A stretch of DNA of 64,000 nucleotides from Sporocytophaga myxococcoides (GTDB taxonomy: Bacteria; Bacteroidota; Bacteroidia; Cytophagales; Cytophagaceae), in contig NZ_BBLT01000002.1 in assembly GCF_000775915.1 (NCBI RefSeq), positions 558,001-622,000 of the forward strand, written 5' to 3'. The notes beneath the pieces are model-generated. The model did not search any database, was not told the origin of the DNA, and saw only the letters and a program-made list of their open reading frames with translations. The number at the start of each line of letters is the position of its first letter. Position 1 is the first letter of the stretch. Below, piece after piece: positions 16,510 through 24,318 of the stretch. Both the position numbers and the translations under genes were made by a program.

Positions 16510-17073
16510 ATGAGGATATTTTTATTAACACTAATTTTTTTGTGCGGAAGAAATGATTTGTTTGCCCAGACATTTAATAACATTTCTTTTGACCTTATTG
16601 TAAACTCAGTTCGGAACTGTACTCAAGAAGTTCTGTTTGATACTTTAAGGAAGAAAGGTTTTGATATTGACATGTATAAAAGTGAGTATCTGGGTTTTAA
16701 AGTGACATCCAGTGATACTTCAAAACCGGATATGTCAATTAAGAAATTATTAAGCAAAGAACCTCCTTATCTATTATATTTTAACTGCAATCCTACAGAA
16801 AAGGAGAAAATATATCAAGCCGCCTTATTCTATGTATTTAGTATTAAAGACCTGCCGCATTATTTATTGGAAGCGAATAAATCAGCAGTAATTTTTGAAG
16901 GAGATAGTTCTAATAATATTTGGGCATATAATTTTATTAAAGATCTCAATAAAGAAGCTTCTATTTTTCATTTCTACCCACTACGTAAAAAGGGAAAAAT
17001 TACCTTTCATACAGAAATAATATTGTATGATAAAAAGGCATTATTGATGATTTCAGAAATACCTGCTCAATAA
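16510..17073 (+). CDS. Secreted protein, tandem paralogue 1
   Basis: A 187-residue protein starting MRIFLLTLIFLCG with a signal peptide cleaved after LFAQ. A TTG start 30 bases earlier would overlap the dehydratase stop, but the signal peptide favours this ATG. I do not recognise the domain. It is clearly related to the next gene: NISFDLI matches NITFDFI, SIKKLLS matches SVKKLFS, YVFSIKDLPHYLLEA matches YVINIEDVHYYIKEA, and FHFYPLRKKGKI matches LHFEPKRITKGA. The two arose by tandem duplication. Function unknown, periplasmic or exported. Confidence 0.7.
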   Translation: MRIFLLTLIFLCGRNDLFAQTFNNISFDLIVNSVRNCTQEVLFDTLRKKGFDIDMYKSEYLGFKVTSSDTSKPDMSIKKLLSKEPPYLLYFNCNPTEKEKIYQAALFYVFSIKDLPHYLLEANKSAVIFEGDSSNNIWAYNFIKDLNKEASIFHFYPLRKKGKITFHTEIILYDKKALLMISEIPAQ

Positions 17074-17114
17074 AGAATTCAAAAGCAGTGTATATTTAAA
17101 CTTGACAATTGAGA

Positions 17115-17729
17115 ATGTGCAATATTTATAAGTGTTACGCTTTAACTTTTACTCTTTTTATCTTTCTAACCAGTTCCATCTTTGCGCAAATACCCCGAAA
17201 TATAACATTTGATTTCATTAAAAAATCATTGGCTCAAAATGATTATAAAATTAGTGATAGTTTACAGTCTTGGGGATACGTTAAAAACGGTATAGGTTGG
17301 GGGATTGATTCATCTTATAATGATACATTTAAAACAGAAGACCTCTCGGTTAAGAAATTATTCTCTCTGCCTGCTCCCTTTATTGCATTTGATTTTATTG
17401 GATCGGGTACCAAGAGATGTGTTTATTATGTGATTAACATTGAAGATGTGCATTATTATATTAAGGAAGCATTGAAAACTGTTAATAAGGATAAAGTACA
17501 AACAAATATCGTGGTTGAAAATTCTAATAAAGGTTTAGAAATGGAGGTAACCAAACTTCATTTTGAACCTAAGAGAATTACTAAAGGAGCTATAATTACA
17601 GATATTTATTTGATGCCGCTGTTTTGGTTTCCAGACCTACTCAATAACATTTATATCTTTCAGCACATTTTTACTTTCATAAAAGATCTCATATCTTTGC
17701 ATTATCATAAAAGACAATTTTTTAAATAA
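17115..17729 (+). CDS. Secreted protein, tandem paralogue 2
   Basis: A 204-residue paralogue of the preceding gene, 41 bases downstream. The start at MCNIYKC gives a signal peptide ending IFAQ; a TTG two codons earlier is possible. Similarity to paralogue 1 runs from the first mature residues to about TDIYLM. The last 30 or so residues (DLLNNIYIFQHIF and on) have no counterpart and overlap a promoter-like TATCTTTG, so the original stop may have been lost and the tail may be read-through into former intergenic DNA. Function unknown. Confidence 0.65.
   Translation: MCNIYKCYALTFTLFIFLTSSIFAQIPRNITFDFIKKSLAQNDYKISDSLQSWGYVKNGIGWGIDSSYNDTFKTEDLSVKKLFSLPAPFIAFDFIGSGTKRCVYYVINIEDVHYYIKEALKTVNKDKVQTNIVVENSNKGLEMEVTKLHFEPKRITKGAIITDIYLMPLFWFPDLLNNIYIFQHIFTFIKDLISLHYHKRQFFK
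17692..17699 (+). promoter_or_regulatory. Possible -7 element upstream of the RNA repair genes
   Basis: TATCTTTG matches TAnnTTTG. It lies inside the unusual tail of paralogue 2 and about 180 bases before the RNA ligase start. No good -33 TTG was found at the exact spacing, so this is tentative. Confidence 0.3.
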
Positions 17730-17881
17730 TTGAAGTCATGTAATTTCTTTTATTCCTCACCTTTAATTACTTGCTGCTAAAAAAATAGCAGTCAGATATC
17801 CTATTATCCAAAACAATTCATTTTACGGGACTTGTAGCAAGCTGAAAAAGCGCAATTGCCCTTTGCTTTAATTTTACTTTT

Positions 17882-18592
17882 ATGAGCCTTTCGAATAAAT
17901 ACGGAAGGACATATCATTATCCCTTTTCTCCTGGTACCACCAGCGACGACAGGATAAGCCATCATTATTGGAATGATATGTCCGCTATAAAGCAGGTGAT
18001 CCATACAGAAAAACTGGATGGTGAAAACTCCTGCCTGAATAAATATGGTGTTTTTGCTAGATCACATGCGGCACCTACTGTCCATCCATGGGCAAGGCAC
18101 CTGCAACAAAAATGGGAGTTGATCAAAAGTGATCTCGGTGATCTGGAGATTTTCGGTGAAAATCTTTATGCTGTTCATTCCATTAAATATGTAAATCTGC
18201 CAGAACACTTCTATGTATTTGGTGTCAGAGAGCATGATCAATGGCTTTCGTGGGAAGAGACTAAGTTCTATGCAGCAATGCTTGATTTTAGTACTGTACC
18301 TGAAATAAAGACAGTAAACCCTTCCAGCGAAGAGGAGTTTAGAAAAGATGTTCTTTCCATTGTATCTCAGCAAAGTGTATTTGGTTCTGAAGATGTTCAT
18401 ACCAAATCGGCATGTACAATGGAAGGCTTGGTAACGCGCAACACAGAAGGTTATCGTGTTGGCGCTTTTAAAAACAATGTATTCAAATATGTAAGAAAAG
18501 GTCACGTCAAGACAGACGAACACTGGACGAGAAACTGGAAACGTGCGCCTTTATTAAGAGAGAAAGGAGACAGATATGTGGAAGATCTATAG
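17882..18592 (+). CDS. RNA ligase, T4 Rnl2-like family
   Basis: A 236-residue nucleotidyltransferase that joins 3'-OH and 5'-phosphate RNA ends through a covalent lysyl-AMP. Motif I is KLDGEN with the adenylated lysine K44, motif III/IIIa is around DLEIFGENLYAVHS and FYVFGV, motif IV is MEGLVTR and motif V is VFKYVRKGHVK. It lacks a large C-terminal domain, like other minimal bacterial RNA ligases. The downstream HD-Pnk gene overlaps it by 17 bases, so the pair is translationally coupled and together can heal and seal broken RNA. There is no phage context. Confidence 0.88.
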   Translation: MSLSNKYGRTYHYPFSPGTTSDDRISHHYWNDMSAIKQVIHTEKLDGENSCLNKYGVFARSHAAPTVHPWARHLQQKWELIKSDLGDLEIFGENLYAVHSIKYVNLPEHFYVFGVREHDQWLSWEETKFYAAMLDFSTVPEIKTVNPSSEEEFRKDVLSIVSQQSVFGSEDVHTKSACTMEGLVTRNTEGYRVGAFKNNVFKYVRKGHVKTDEHWTRNWKRAPLLREKGDRYVEDL

Positions 18593-19685
18593 TACATATG
18601 ATTGGGAAAAATTAAAATCTACATTTGAATGGATCAGGGACATGCAAGGTGTCCCCCAAGATCCCATATTTCATGGAGAAGGTGATGTTGAAGTCCATAC
18701 GAGAATGGTCACTGAAGCTTTAATCGGCCTTGATGAATTCAAAATGTTAAATGAACAGGATCAGCATATTCTTTTTGCTTCAGCATTGTTGCATGATGTA
18801 GAAAAAAGATCTACAACAGTTATAGAAGACGATGGCAGAATTACTTCAAAAGGGCATGCTAAAAAAGGAGAACTTACTGCCAGAAACATTTTGTATACAG
18901 AAGTTGAAACTCCATTTTTTATAAGAGAAGCAATAGCAAAACTTGTAAGACATCATGGTTTGCCACTCTGGGTGTTTGAAAAGGAAGATCCGGTAAAAGC
19001 AGCCATCAGTGCCAGTCTTGAGGTGAGTACAATGCACTTGTCTCTCCTGGCTCAGGCGGATATACTTGGAAGAGTATGTCCTGACAAAGATGAATTGCTT
19101 TACAAAATTGAGCTGTTCAGTGAGCTATGCAGGGAACATGATTGCTTTGGCAAAGCAAAGCAGTTTCGTGATAATATCTCAAAGTTTTTCTATCTACAGA
19201 GAAAGGAAAGTGGAGTTGACTTTGTTCCTTTTAATGATACAAAATTTGAAGTGATCATGATGGCAGGAATTCCTGGTGCTGGCAAGGATACTTATGTGAA
19301 AAAGCATTTTCCTGATCTGCCGGTGGTTTCGCTTGACGATATCAGACGAAGGCTTAAGATTGATCCGACAGACTCTAAAGGAAACGGAACAGTCATTCAG
19401 GAAGCAAAGGAAGCTGCGAAAGTATACATGCGTGCCAGGAAGTCTTTTGTATGGAATGCCACCAATATCACTCGTTCAATGAGAGAGCAGCTGATAGATC
19501 TTTTTACTTCTTATGGAGGAAGGGTAAAGATTATTTATGTAGAAGTTCCATATAAAGTCCTTCTGAAACAAAATGAGAACAGAGAATATGCTGTTCCTTT
19601 AAATGTAATTCAGAAAATGATACAGAAGCTGGAGGTGCCATCGGCAGTGGAGGCGCAAGAGGTTTTGTATGAAGCTGGTTTTTGA
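18576..19685 (+). CDS. HD-Pnk: HD phosphoesterase fused to polynucleotide 5'-kinase
   Basis: This 369-residue two-domain end-healing enzyme has an N-terminal HD-superfamily domain (about 35-205) with metal ligands H41 (VHTRM), H73-D74 (LLHDVEK), H94 (KGHAKKGE), H126-H127 (VRHHGLP) and D162 (AQADILG). The C-terminal P-loop kinase domain (about 225-369) has GIPGAGKDT at 231-239, SLDDIRRRL, and NATNITRSMREQL with the lid arginines. From the characterised Runella slithyformis HD-Pnk, the HD part removes 2',3'-cyclic or 2'-phosphate and the kinase phosphorylates 5'-OH ends, producing the substrate of an RNA ligase, which is the upstream overlapping gene. Confidence 0.9.
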   Translation: MWKIYSTYDWEKLKSTFEWIRDMQGVPQDPIFHGEGDVEVHTRMVTEALIGLDEFKMLNEQDQHILFASALLHDVEKRSTTVIEDDGRITSKGHAKKGELTARNILYTEVETPFFIREAIAKLVRHHGLPLWVFEKEDPVKAAISASLEVSTMHLSLLAQADILGRVCPDKDELLYKIELFSELCREHDCFGKAKQFRDNISKFFYLQRKESGVDFVPFNDTKFEVIMMAGIPGAGKDTYVKKHFPDLPVVSLDDIRRRLKIDPTDSKGNGTVIQEAKEAAKVYMRARKSFVWNATNITRSMREQLIDLFTSYGGRVKIIYVEVPYKVLLKQNENREYAVPLNVIQKMIQKLEVPSAVEAQEVLYEAGF

Positions 19686-19695
19686 TATTTCAGAA

Positions 19696-19734
19696 AGCAA
19701 AAACGGATAGTGTAACCCACTTCCGTTTTTTGCT
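19696..19734. terminator. Bidirectional terminator between HD-Pnk and the GH9 gene
   Basis: Arms AGCAAAAACGGA and TCCGTTTTTTGCT pair with one bulge around a 14-base loop. A/T runs within both arms make it usable from either strand, in the 68-base gap between two convergent genes. Confidence 0.8.
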
Positions 19735-19753
19735 TGTTATTTATATGTTCCTT

Positions 19754-22255
19754 TCAATAGATTTTCACCTTGATACTGCTGCTTTTCCCTTCATTGTTAA
19801 AGATCAGAATGTACAGTCCTGAGTGTATACCATGAAATGAAATCCTCTGCTTTGTCTCTGAAGAAAGCACTCCTTGTGCCATTTGATTTCCATATGTATT
19901 TATCAGTTTCCATTGGCCATTTTTAAATATCTCAGGAACTGCTATTTCGAATGTCCCGTCATTTGGATTGGGATACAAGGCTATTTTTTCTTCTGAAGTC
20001 TTTTTTTTTACCGGACTAAGAATTTTCTCACTATAAATGCTTTTCAAGGCATTCAATGAGTAGACTAATGCAGAGTTAATATTGATTGCAACTTCGTTGG
20101 TGGGTGCACTGCATTCATCATCAAGGTAGGTGAATGCAGGAATCGTTGTGGGATAGGTACAAAAGCTGAGATCATCATTGTGAGGGCCATTCACTATTAA
20201 ACCTGGTACGGGTTCAGTCACCCCATCAGCAGAGGATATGCGATGGTGAATATGTTGAGGAGATTGAGTGCCAAAGCCAGTTACAAAGCAATAGTTTAAT
20301 GGATTTCTTCCGAGCAGATAATCGATATTCATTATTGCAGTATTAAAATAATCCTTATTCTCTGTTAGCTCATAAGCATGAAGCAAAATCATAGAGTGGT
20401 TTGCAGCATTGGCATTGCTGTTCCAGCCAAAGTCATAGGCCATAGTTCCCATAGAGGTTGCATATGGAGATTTTTTGGCATAATCATTTAGCACATTGGC
20501 AAATTTTATCAAACGGTTTTCTGCATGTTCAACTTCATAGGAAGAAAACTTGTCTTTGTTTTTTATCATTGAAATAATTCCCATAAACTCTGTGTTCGAC
20601 CATTTAGGCACTTCAAGAGGTTTGTCAGGAAAATTGATTTTATTTAAATATTTCAGTTTTCCCGTTGCTATGTATAATTCTACAGCTGCCCAGAACCATT
20701 CATCCGCCCATTCTACATTATAACTTTGTAAACCATAATCGCCAGTATGTATATTAGGCTCATAGGTTTGGTTGATCAGATCCTGATCATATTGCTCCTC
20801 CGGATGAGCGACAGCCCAATCCCATGCATTTTCTGCCTGGGCGAGCCAGGTATTCGTAATGTCTGTTTTATATTCAGGAAATTGCCTGTATATCCTGCTT
20901 GCTTTTGTCAGCATAGAAGCGAAGTTCAGCGTAGCTGGAGTGGTTTTTTTGACTACATATCTTGGAGTAGTAGCATCCTCAGGCATAACCATGGGATCAA
21001 ATTCTGCGTTCGTTAGCTTATGATACACGCCACCATCAGCCGGATCCTGCATAGTCTGGAGCCATTCTATTTCCCAGAGGGCTTCATCAAGGATGTCGGG
21101 AAGATTATTATTGCTTTCGGGGATCGTTAAACTCATGGTATTGGTCTCAGTCCTGAAGTATTCCCATGATGAAAGTAGTTGCCATACCGATATTCCCGCC
21201 GGAACAACATACTTATTATAATCTCCGGCATCATACCAGCCCTTGGGACAAGAAATAACCGTGCCTTCAGGCCTTTCGTCAGAAGCTGCAGAAGAATGAA
21301 TGAGAACCTTATCATCAGGATGTCCATTCGCACGGCTCCATTTTCCTCCATATGGTACTGTAATGTCCATACTAGCTCTGTTAAAATAAAAAGCCTTAAT
21401 AACAGCAGCTTGCAGACCATTTAAAACGGTATCACTTATTGTAAAGTCATAGGAAGCTTTTAAACCTTCCGCTAAAAGATAATAATGCCCTTCCTGCTCA
21501 AGTTCGGAAAAGTCAGCTTTTACAACTGATTCTTCCGAATATTGCCATTTCGAAGGTGAAGATGTGGTACTCGAGAAAACAGAAGTTTTCGTTGTCTTTT
21601 CTATGATTTGAAAGGCCAGCATTTTATTAGAGGGGATGATAGCTACTTTCGGATTTTTGATAAGGTAGCCTAGCTGATTTACTTTGGGCTGATAAACAAT
21701 AGGATCAAAGGGAAGCTTCACTGAATTAGAATCACCGAAAACGATCTCGTCGATATTAACCCAACCTGTATAATCTGGTCCGCCCGCATTAAGAATAATT
21801 GAGAATTTTACAATCTCTCTACTGTTAACAGTATCATTTGCTGGCCAGCTTTGTTTGAATTTATTCGTAAAATCAAAAGTCATCCATTTATATTCATTAT
21901 CAGGCGAAACGGGAATTGAAGGGTTGTTGTCATTAGTCTCTTTATTAGCATTATCCAGTAACCTAAGTTGAAACTTTACTGGGTATTGAGTTTTGATTTT
22001 CACATAAACAAAAGGATTAGAACTTAAATCTGTTTTAGGAAGATACCCCACAAAGTTTTCATAATCAGACCCTACAGATAGAGTATTAATAACCAGAATA
22101 CCATCCTTATTTTTTACAGTGAAGTCCGGATGACTATAGGAAGGGGCCCAGTCATTGCTGTCAAAATCTAGTTTGTATCCCTTAGATTGTGCAGTTGATT
22201 TATTAAGGAGGAAACAAATGGACAGGATGATGATAAACAGTTTTCTTTGTATCAT
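19754..22255 (-). CDS. GH9 family cellulase (endoglucanase) with T9SS sorting domain
   Basis: A secreted 833-residue enzyme that hydrolyses beta-1,4-glucan. Signal peptide 1-22 (ending STAQ); a beta-sandwich CBM-like module about 27-180; the Ig-like CelD_N domain about 185-275; and the GH9 catalytic domain about 280-745. The catalytic aspartates are D342 and D345 (GWYDAGDYNKY), with substrate-site histidines in QSPQHIHHR and the acid E721 in APTNEVAININ. A type A type IX sorting domain (about 755-833, LYPNPNDGTFEI to SIKVKIY) sends it across the outer membrane. A membrane-bound AraC regulator lies 96 bases upstream on the same strand and probably controls it. Confidence 0.95.
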   Translation of the reverse strand: MIQRKLFIIILSICFLLNKSTAQSKGYKLDFDSNDWAPSYSHPDFTVKNKDGILVINTLSVGSDYENFVGYLPKTDLSSNPFVYVKIKTQYPVKFQLRLLDNANKETNDNNPSIPVSPDNEYKWMTFDFTNKFKQSWPANDTVNSREIVKFSIILNAGGPDYTGWVNIDEIVFGDSNSVKLPFDPIVYQPKVNQLGYLIKNPKVAIIPSNKMLAFQIIEKTTKTSVFSSTTSSPSKWQYSEESVVKADFSELEQEGHYYLLAEGLKASYDFTISDTVLNGLQAAVIKAFYFNRASMDITVPYGGKWSRANGHPDDKVLIHSSAASDERPEGTVISCPKGWYDAGDYNKYVVPAGISVWQLLSSWEYFRTETNTMSLTIPESNNNLPDILDEALWEIEWLQTMQDPADGGVYHKLTNAEFDPMVMPEDATTPRYVVKKTTPATLNFASMLTKASRIYRQFPEYKTDITNTWLAQAENAWDWAVAHPEEQYDQDLINQTYEPNIHTGDYGLQSYNVEWADEWFWAAVELYIATGKLKYLNKINFPDKPLEVPKWSNTEFMGIISMIKNKDKFSSYEVEHAENRLIKFANVLNDYAKKSPYATSMGTMAYDFGWNSNANAANHSMILLHAYELTENKDYFNTAIMNIDYLLGRNPLNYCFVTGFGTQSPQHIHHRISSADGVTEPVPGLIVNGPHNDDLSFCTYPTTIPAFTYLDDECSAPTNEVAININSALVYSLNALKSIYSEKILSPVKKKTSEEKIALYPNPNDGTFEIAVPEIFKNGQWKLINTYGNQMAQGVLSSETKQRISFHGIHSGLYILIFNNEGKSSSIKVKIY

Positions 22256-22295
22256 TTTGGTGTTTCTTTTTTACTCGAAATACTAAAAAGAGACC

Positions 22296-22353
22296 CAAAA
22301 TGGCTTTGCATTTTGCCCCAGAATCCTTCACAAAAGGGATTTATGAAGGAATC
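22296..22353 (-). promoter_or_regulatory. Two hairpins between the AraC regulator and the GH9 gene
   Basis: CAAAATG/CATTTTG arms (22296-22302, 22309-22315) and GAATCCTTCA / TGAAGGAATC arms (22321-22330, 22344-22353, one mismatch) lie in the 96-base gap. On the minus strand the inner hairpin is followed by a T-rich stretch, so it may terminate the regulator transcript or attenuate read-through into the cellulase gene. Alternatively the arms could be operator half-sites. Confidence 0.4.
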
Positions 22354-23458
22354 AGGAGGTTTTTAACAGGTTTTTCCGGAATTCATTTGGTGTACATCCG
22401 ATATTTTCTTTAAACACTCTGTTAAAATGGGGAATGCTGGTATATCCAACTATATATGCGATGTCACTTATTTGTCTGTCAGTCTCTTTCAGCAACCTGC
22501 AAGCTTCCTGAAGCCTTATTGAGTTAAGGTATTTTTTGGAAGTCGTATTCAGGGATGTTTTGAAAATTGCAGCTATTTTATTTTCCGTCATCCCCAGTTC
22601 TTTTTGCATTACCTCCGAATTTAGATCTTCACGTTGGTAATTTTCAGAAATGTATTTGATAATTTTCTGAGCATCTTCATCAGCAATATTGCCGATATTA
22701 AGTTTTTGATAAGGATACCGGTTGGATGAAATACTTCTTGTTTGTTTAAACTTTATATAAATGTATATCAAAGTATAAAAGACAAAGGTCACAGTTGTTA
22801 TAATGGTGACAGGAATCCAATTGTCCTTTCCTGCTTTTACATAAGACACTTTAATTCTTTCCCTCACACCGGTTTTTAGTAATTGGCAATTCTGTATGGA
22901 AAAAGATGGTACTTGAGAATAATTGGGTAAACCAACTTTGTCTTCATTTACTTGCCACTTGCTAAACCACCAGCTTGGTGTTTTAAACTTGTCGATATAT
23001 AACCTGTAAATTTTTTGATCAGGATAGTAATCAATTTCCTGTTCCATTTGGCGATAGCTGATAGCATCTTTTGAATTAGAAAAGCCGGGAACATTCACAA
23101 GAATATGTATTGGAATTCTCTTGGATTTGTTCGCTTCAATTTCAATTTCCAGGTAATCAAAATCTGAAAGATCTACAAATGCTGATTCAGGGAATATAGA
23201 AACTCCCAGGTATGGATAGGGTGCTCCATTATTTAAAGTGTATTCAAAGAGAAGTTTATGATGGGTAGTATCTAGAAGATGAAGTTCCGAATTTCCATGA
23301 TCATTGAGCTTATCATTATAAGAGGAAACCTTCATGCCCGGATAAATCATCCAGTCTGACTTATATAAAAGATAGATAAATACTATTGCAGCGGTAAGAG
23401 GCAGAAATAAGAGCAACTTAGCAAGCTTTTTCCTAAAAGGAATATTTATCTTTTTCAT
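22352..23458 (-). CDS. Membrane-anchored AraC-family transcriptional regulator
   Basis: A 368-residue one-component regulator. A transmembrane helix lies at about 13-33, a periplasmic beta-sandwich-like domain at about 40-215 (FDYLEIEIEANKSKRIPIHI resembles carbohydrate-binding-module strands), a second helix at about 220-240, and a C-terminal AraC DNA-binding domain at about 265-365. The latter has two helix-turn-helix units, ending SDIAYIVGYTSIPHFNRVFK and GCTPNEFRKNL. The layout suggests sensing a sugar or glycan outside the cytoplasmic membrane and binding DNA inside. Its position upstream of the GH9 cellulase gene makes a cellulose-derived ligand a reasonable inference. Confidence 0.9.
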   Translation of the reverse strand: MKKINIPFRKKLAKLLLFLPLTAAIVFIYLLYKSDWMIYPGMKVSSYNDKLNDHGNSELHLLDTTHHKLLFEYTLNNGAPYPYLGVSIFPESAFVDLSDFDYLEIEIEANKSKRIPIHILVNVPGFSNSKDAISYRQMEQEIDYYPDQKIYRLYIDKFKTPSWWFSKWQVNEDKVGLPNYSQVPSFSIQNCQLLKTGVRERIKVSYVKAGKDNWIPVTIITTVTFVFYTLIYIYIKFKQTRSISSNRYPYQKLNIGNIADEDAQKIIKYISENYQREDLNSEVMQKELGMTENKIAAIFKTSLNTTSKKYLNSIRLQEACRLLKETDRQISDIAYIVGYTSIPHFNRVFKENIGCTPNEFRKNLLKTS

Positions 23459-23475
23459 TGTCAGGAATAAAGTAG

Positions 23476-23493
23476 CAAAATTACATAATTTTG
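23476..23493. promoter_or_regulatory. Symmetric divergent promoter or operator
   Basis: The sequence CAAAATTA-CA-TAATTTTG is a perfect 8-bp inverted repeat. Each arm reads TAATTTTG outward, matching the TAnnTTTG -7 element for the minus-strand AraC regulator (18 bases to its start) and for the plus-strand metal-receptor gene (35 bases). It could be a face-to-face promoter pair, an operator, or both. Confidence 0.5.
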
Positions 23494-23527
23494 AAGTGAT
23501 AAAACTGAAGAGCGCCTTTAAATTAGT

Positions 23528-24310
23528 ATGATGAATATAATGGAGTCAATTCACACCGACATGTTGGACCGAAAACTGGTTTTGACGAAGCCATTAAAAA
23601 GGATCGTGAGTCTGGTCCCTTCGGTTACAGAATTTTTGTTTGATATAGGTCTTGAAAATGAAGTGGTAGGAGTGACTAAATTCTGCAAATATCCAGATAC
23701 GGTTTCTAATAAAGTTAAAGTCGGAGGTACTAAAAATATCAGCCTTGATAAGATCGATTTACTTTCTCCGGATCTGATCATTGCGAATAAAGAAGAAAAT
23801 GAAAAGAAGGCAATAGATGAATTGCAGAAAAAATATCCGGTATGGGTGGGAGAGGTAAAGACTATTGAGGAAGCTTTTGCGATGATGAACAAGTTGGGGG
23901 TGTTGACAGGAAAAAATGAGGAAACGAGAAAGTTAGCTAAAGAAATAAAAGATTCCCTGGATTCCTACAGATCCTTAACAAATCTTCGGGCATGTTATCT
24001 AATCTGGAAGAAACCATTTATGACTGTAGGAGGAGATACCTATATCCATGCGATGATGGAAAAAGCTGGCTTTATGAATGTATTTAAAGACAGAAAAAGA
24101 TATCCTATAACAGATTTAGATGAAATTAAAGCTCTTTCACCTGATATAATTCTTTTATCTTCAGAGCCTTATTTTTTTAAGGAAAAAGACAAGGTAGAGC
24201 TGCAACAACTATGTCCGATTCAGTCCGTTAAACTCGTTAACGGGGAAATTTTTTCCTGGTATGGAAGCAGAATGAGATTAGCGTCAGATTATTTTAAATC
24301 TTTGTTTTAG
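23528..24310 (+). CDS. BtuF-like helical-backbone metal receptor, no signal peptide
   Basis: This 260-residue protein has the class III substrate-binding fold of vitamin B12 and siderophore receptors: RIVSLVPSVTEFLFDIGL at the N-terminus, VVGVTKFCKYPDTV, the DLLSPDLIIANKEEN half, a long linking helix, and LSPDIILLSSEPYFFKEKD in the second lobe. No signal peptide or lipobox precedes the domain, unlike true periplasmic binding proteins, so the protein may be cytoplasmic. No ABC permease or ATPase genes are adjacent. The TPR gene starts 8 bases after the stop and is probably co-transcribed. Confidence 0.83.
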   Translation: MMNIMESIHTDMLDRKLVLTKPLKRIVSLVPSVTEFLFDIGLENEVVGVTKFCKYPDTVSNKVKVGGTKNISLDKIDLLSPDLIIANKEENEKKAIDELQKKYPVWVGEVKTIEEAFAMMNKLGVLTGKNEETRKLAKEIKDSLDSYRSLTNLRACYLIWKKPFMTVGGDTYIHAMMEKAGFMNVFKDRKRYPITDLDEIKALSPDIILLSSEPYFFKEKDKVELQQLCPIQSVKLVNGEIFSWYGSRMRLASDYFKSLF

Positions 24311-24318
24311 TGCTGACA

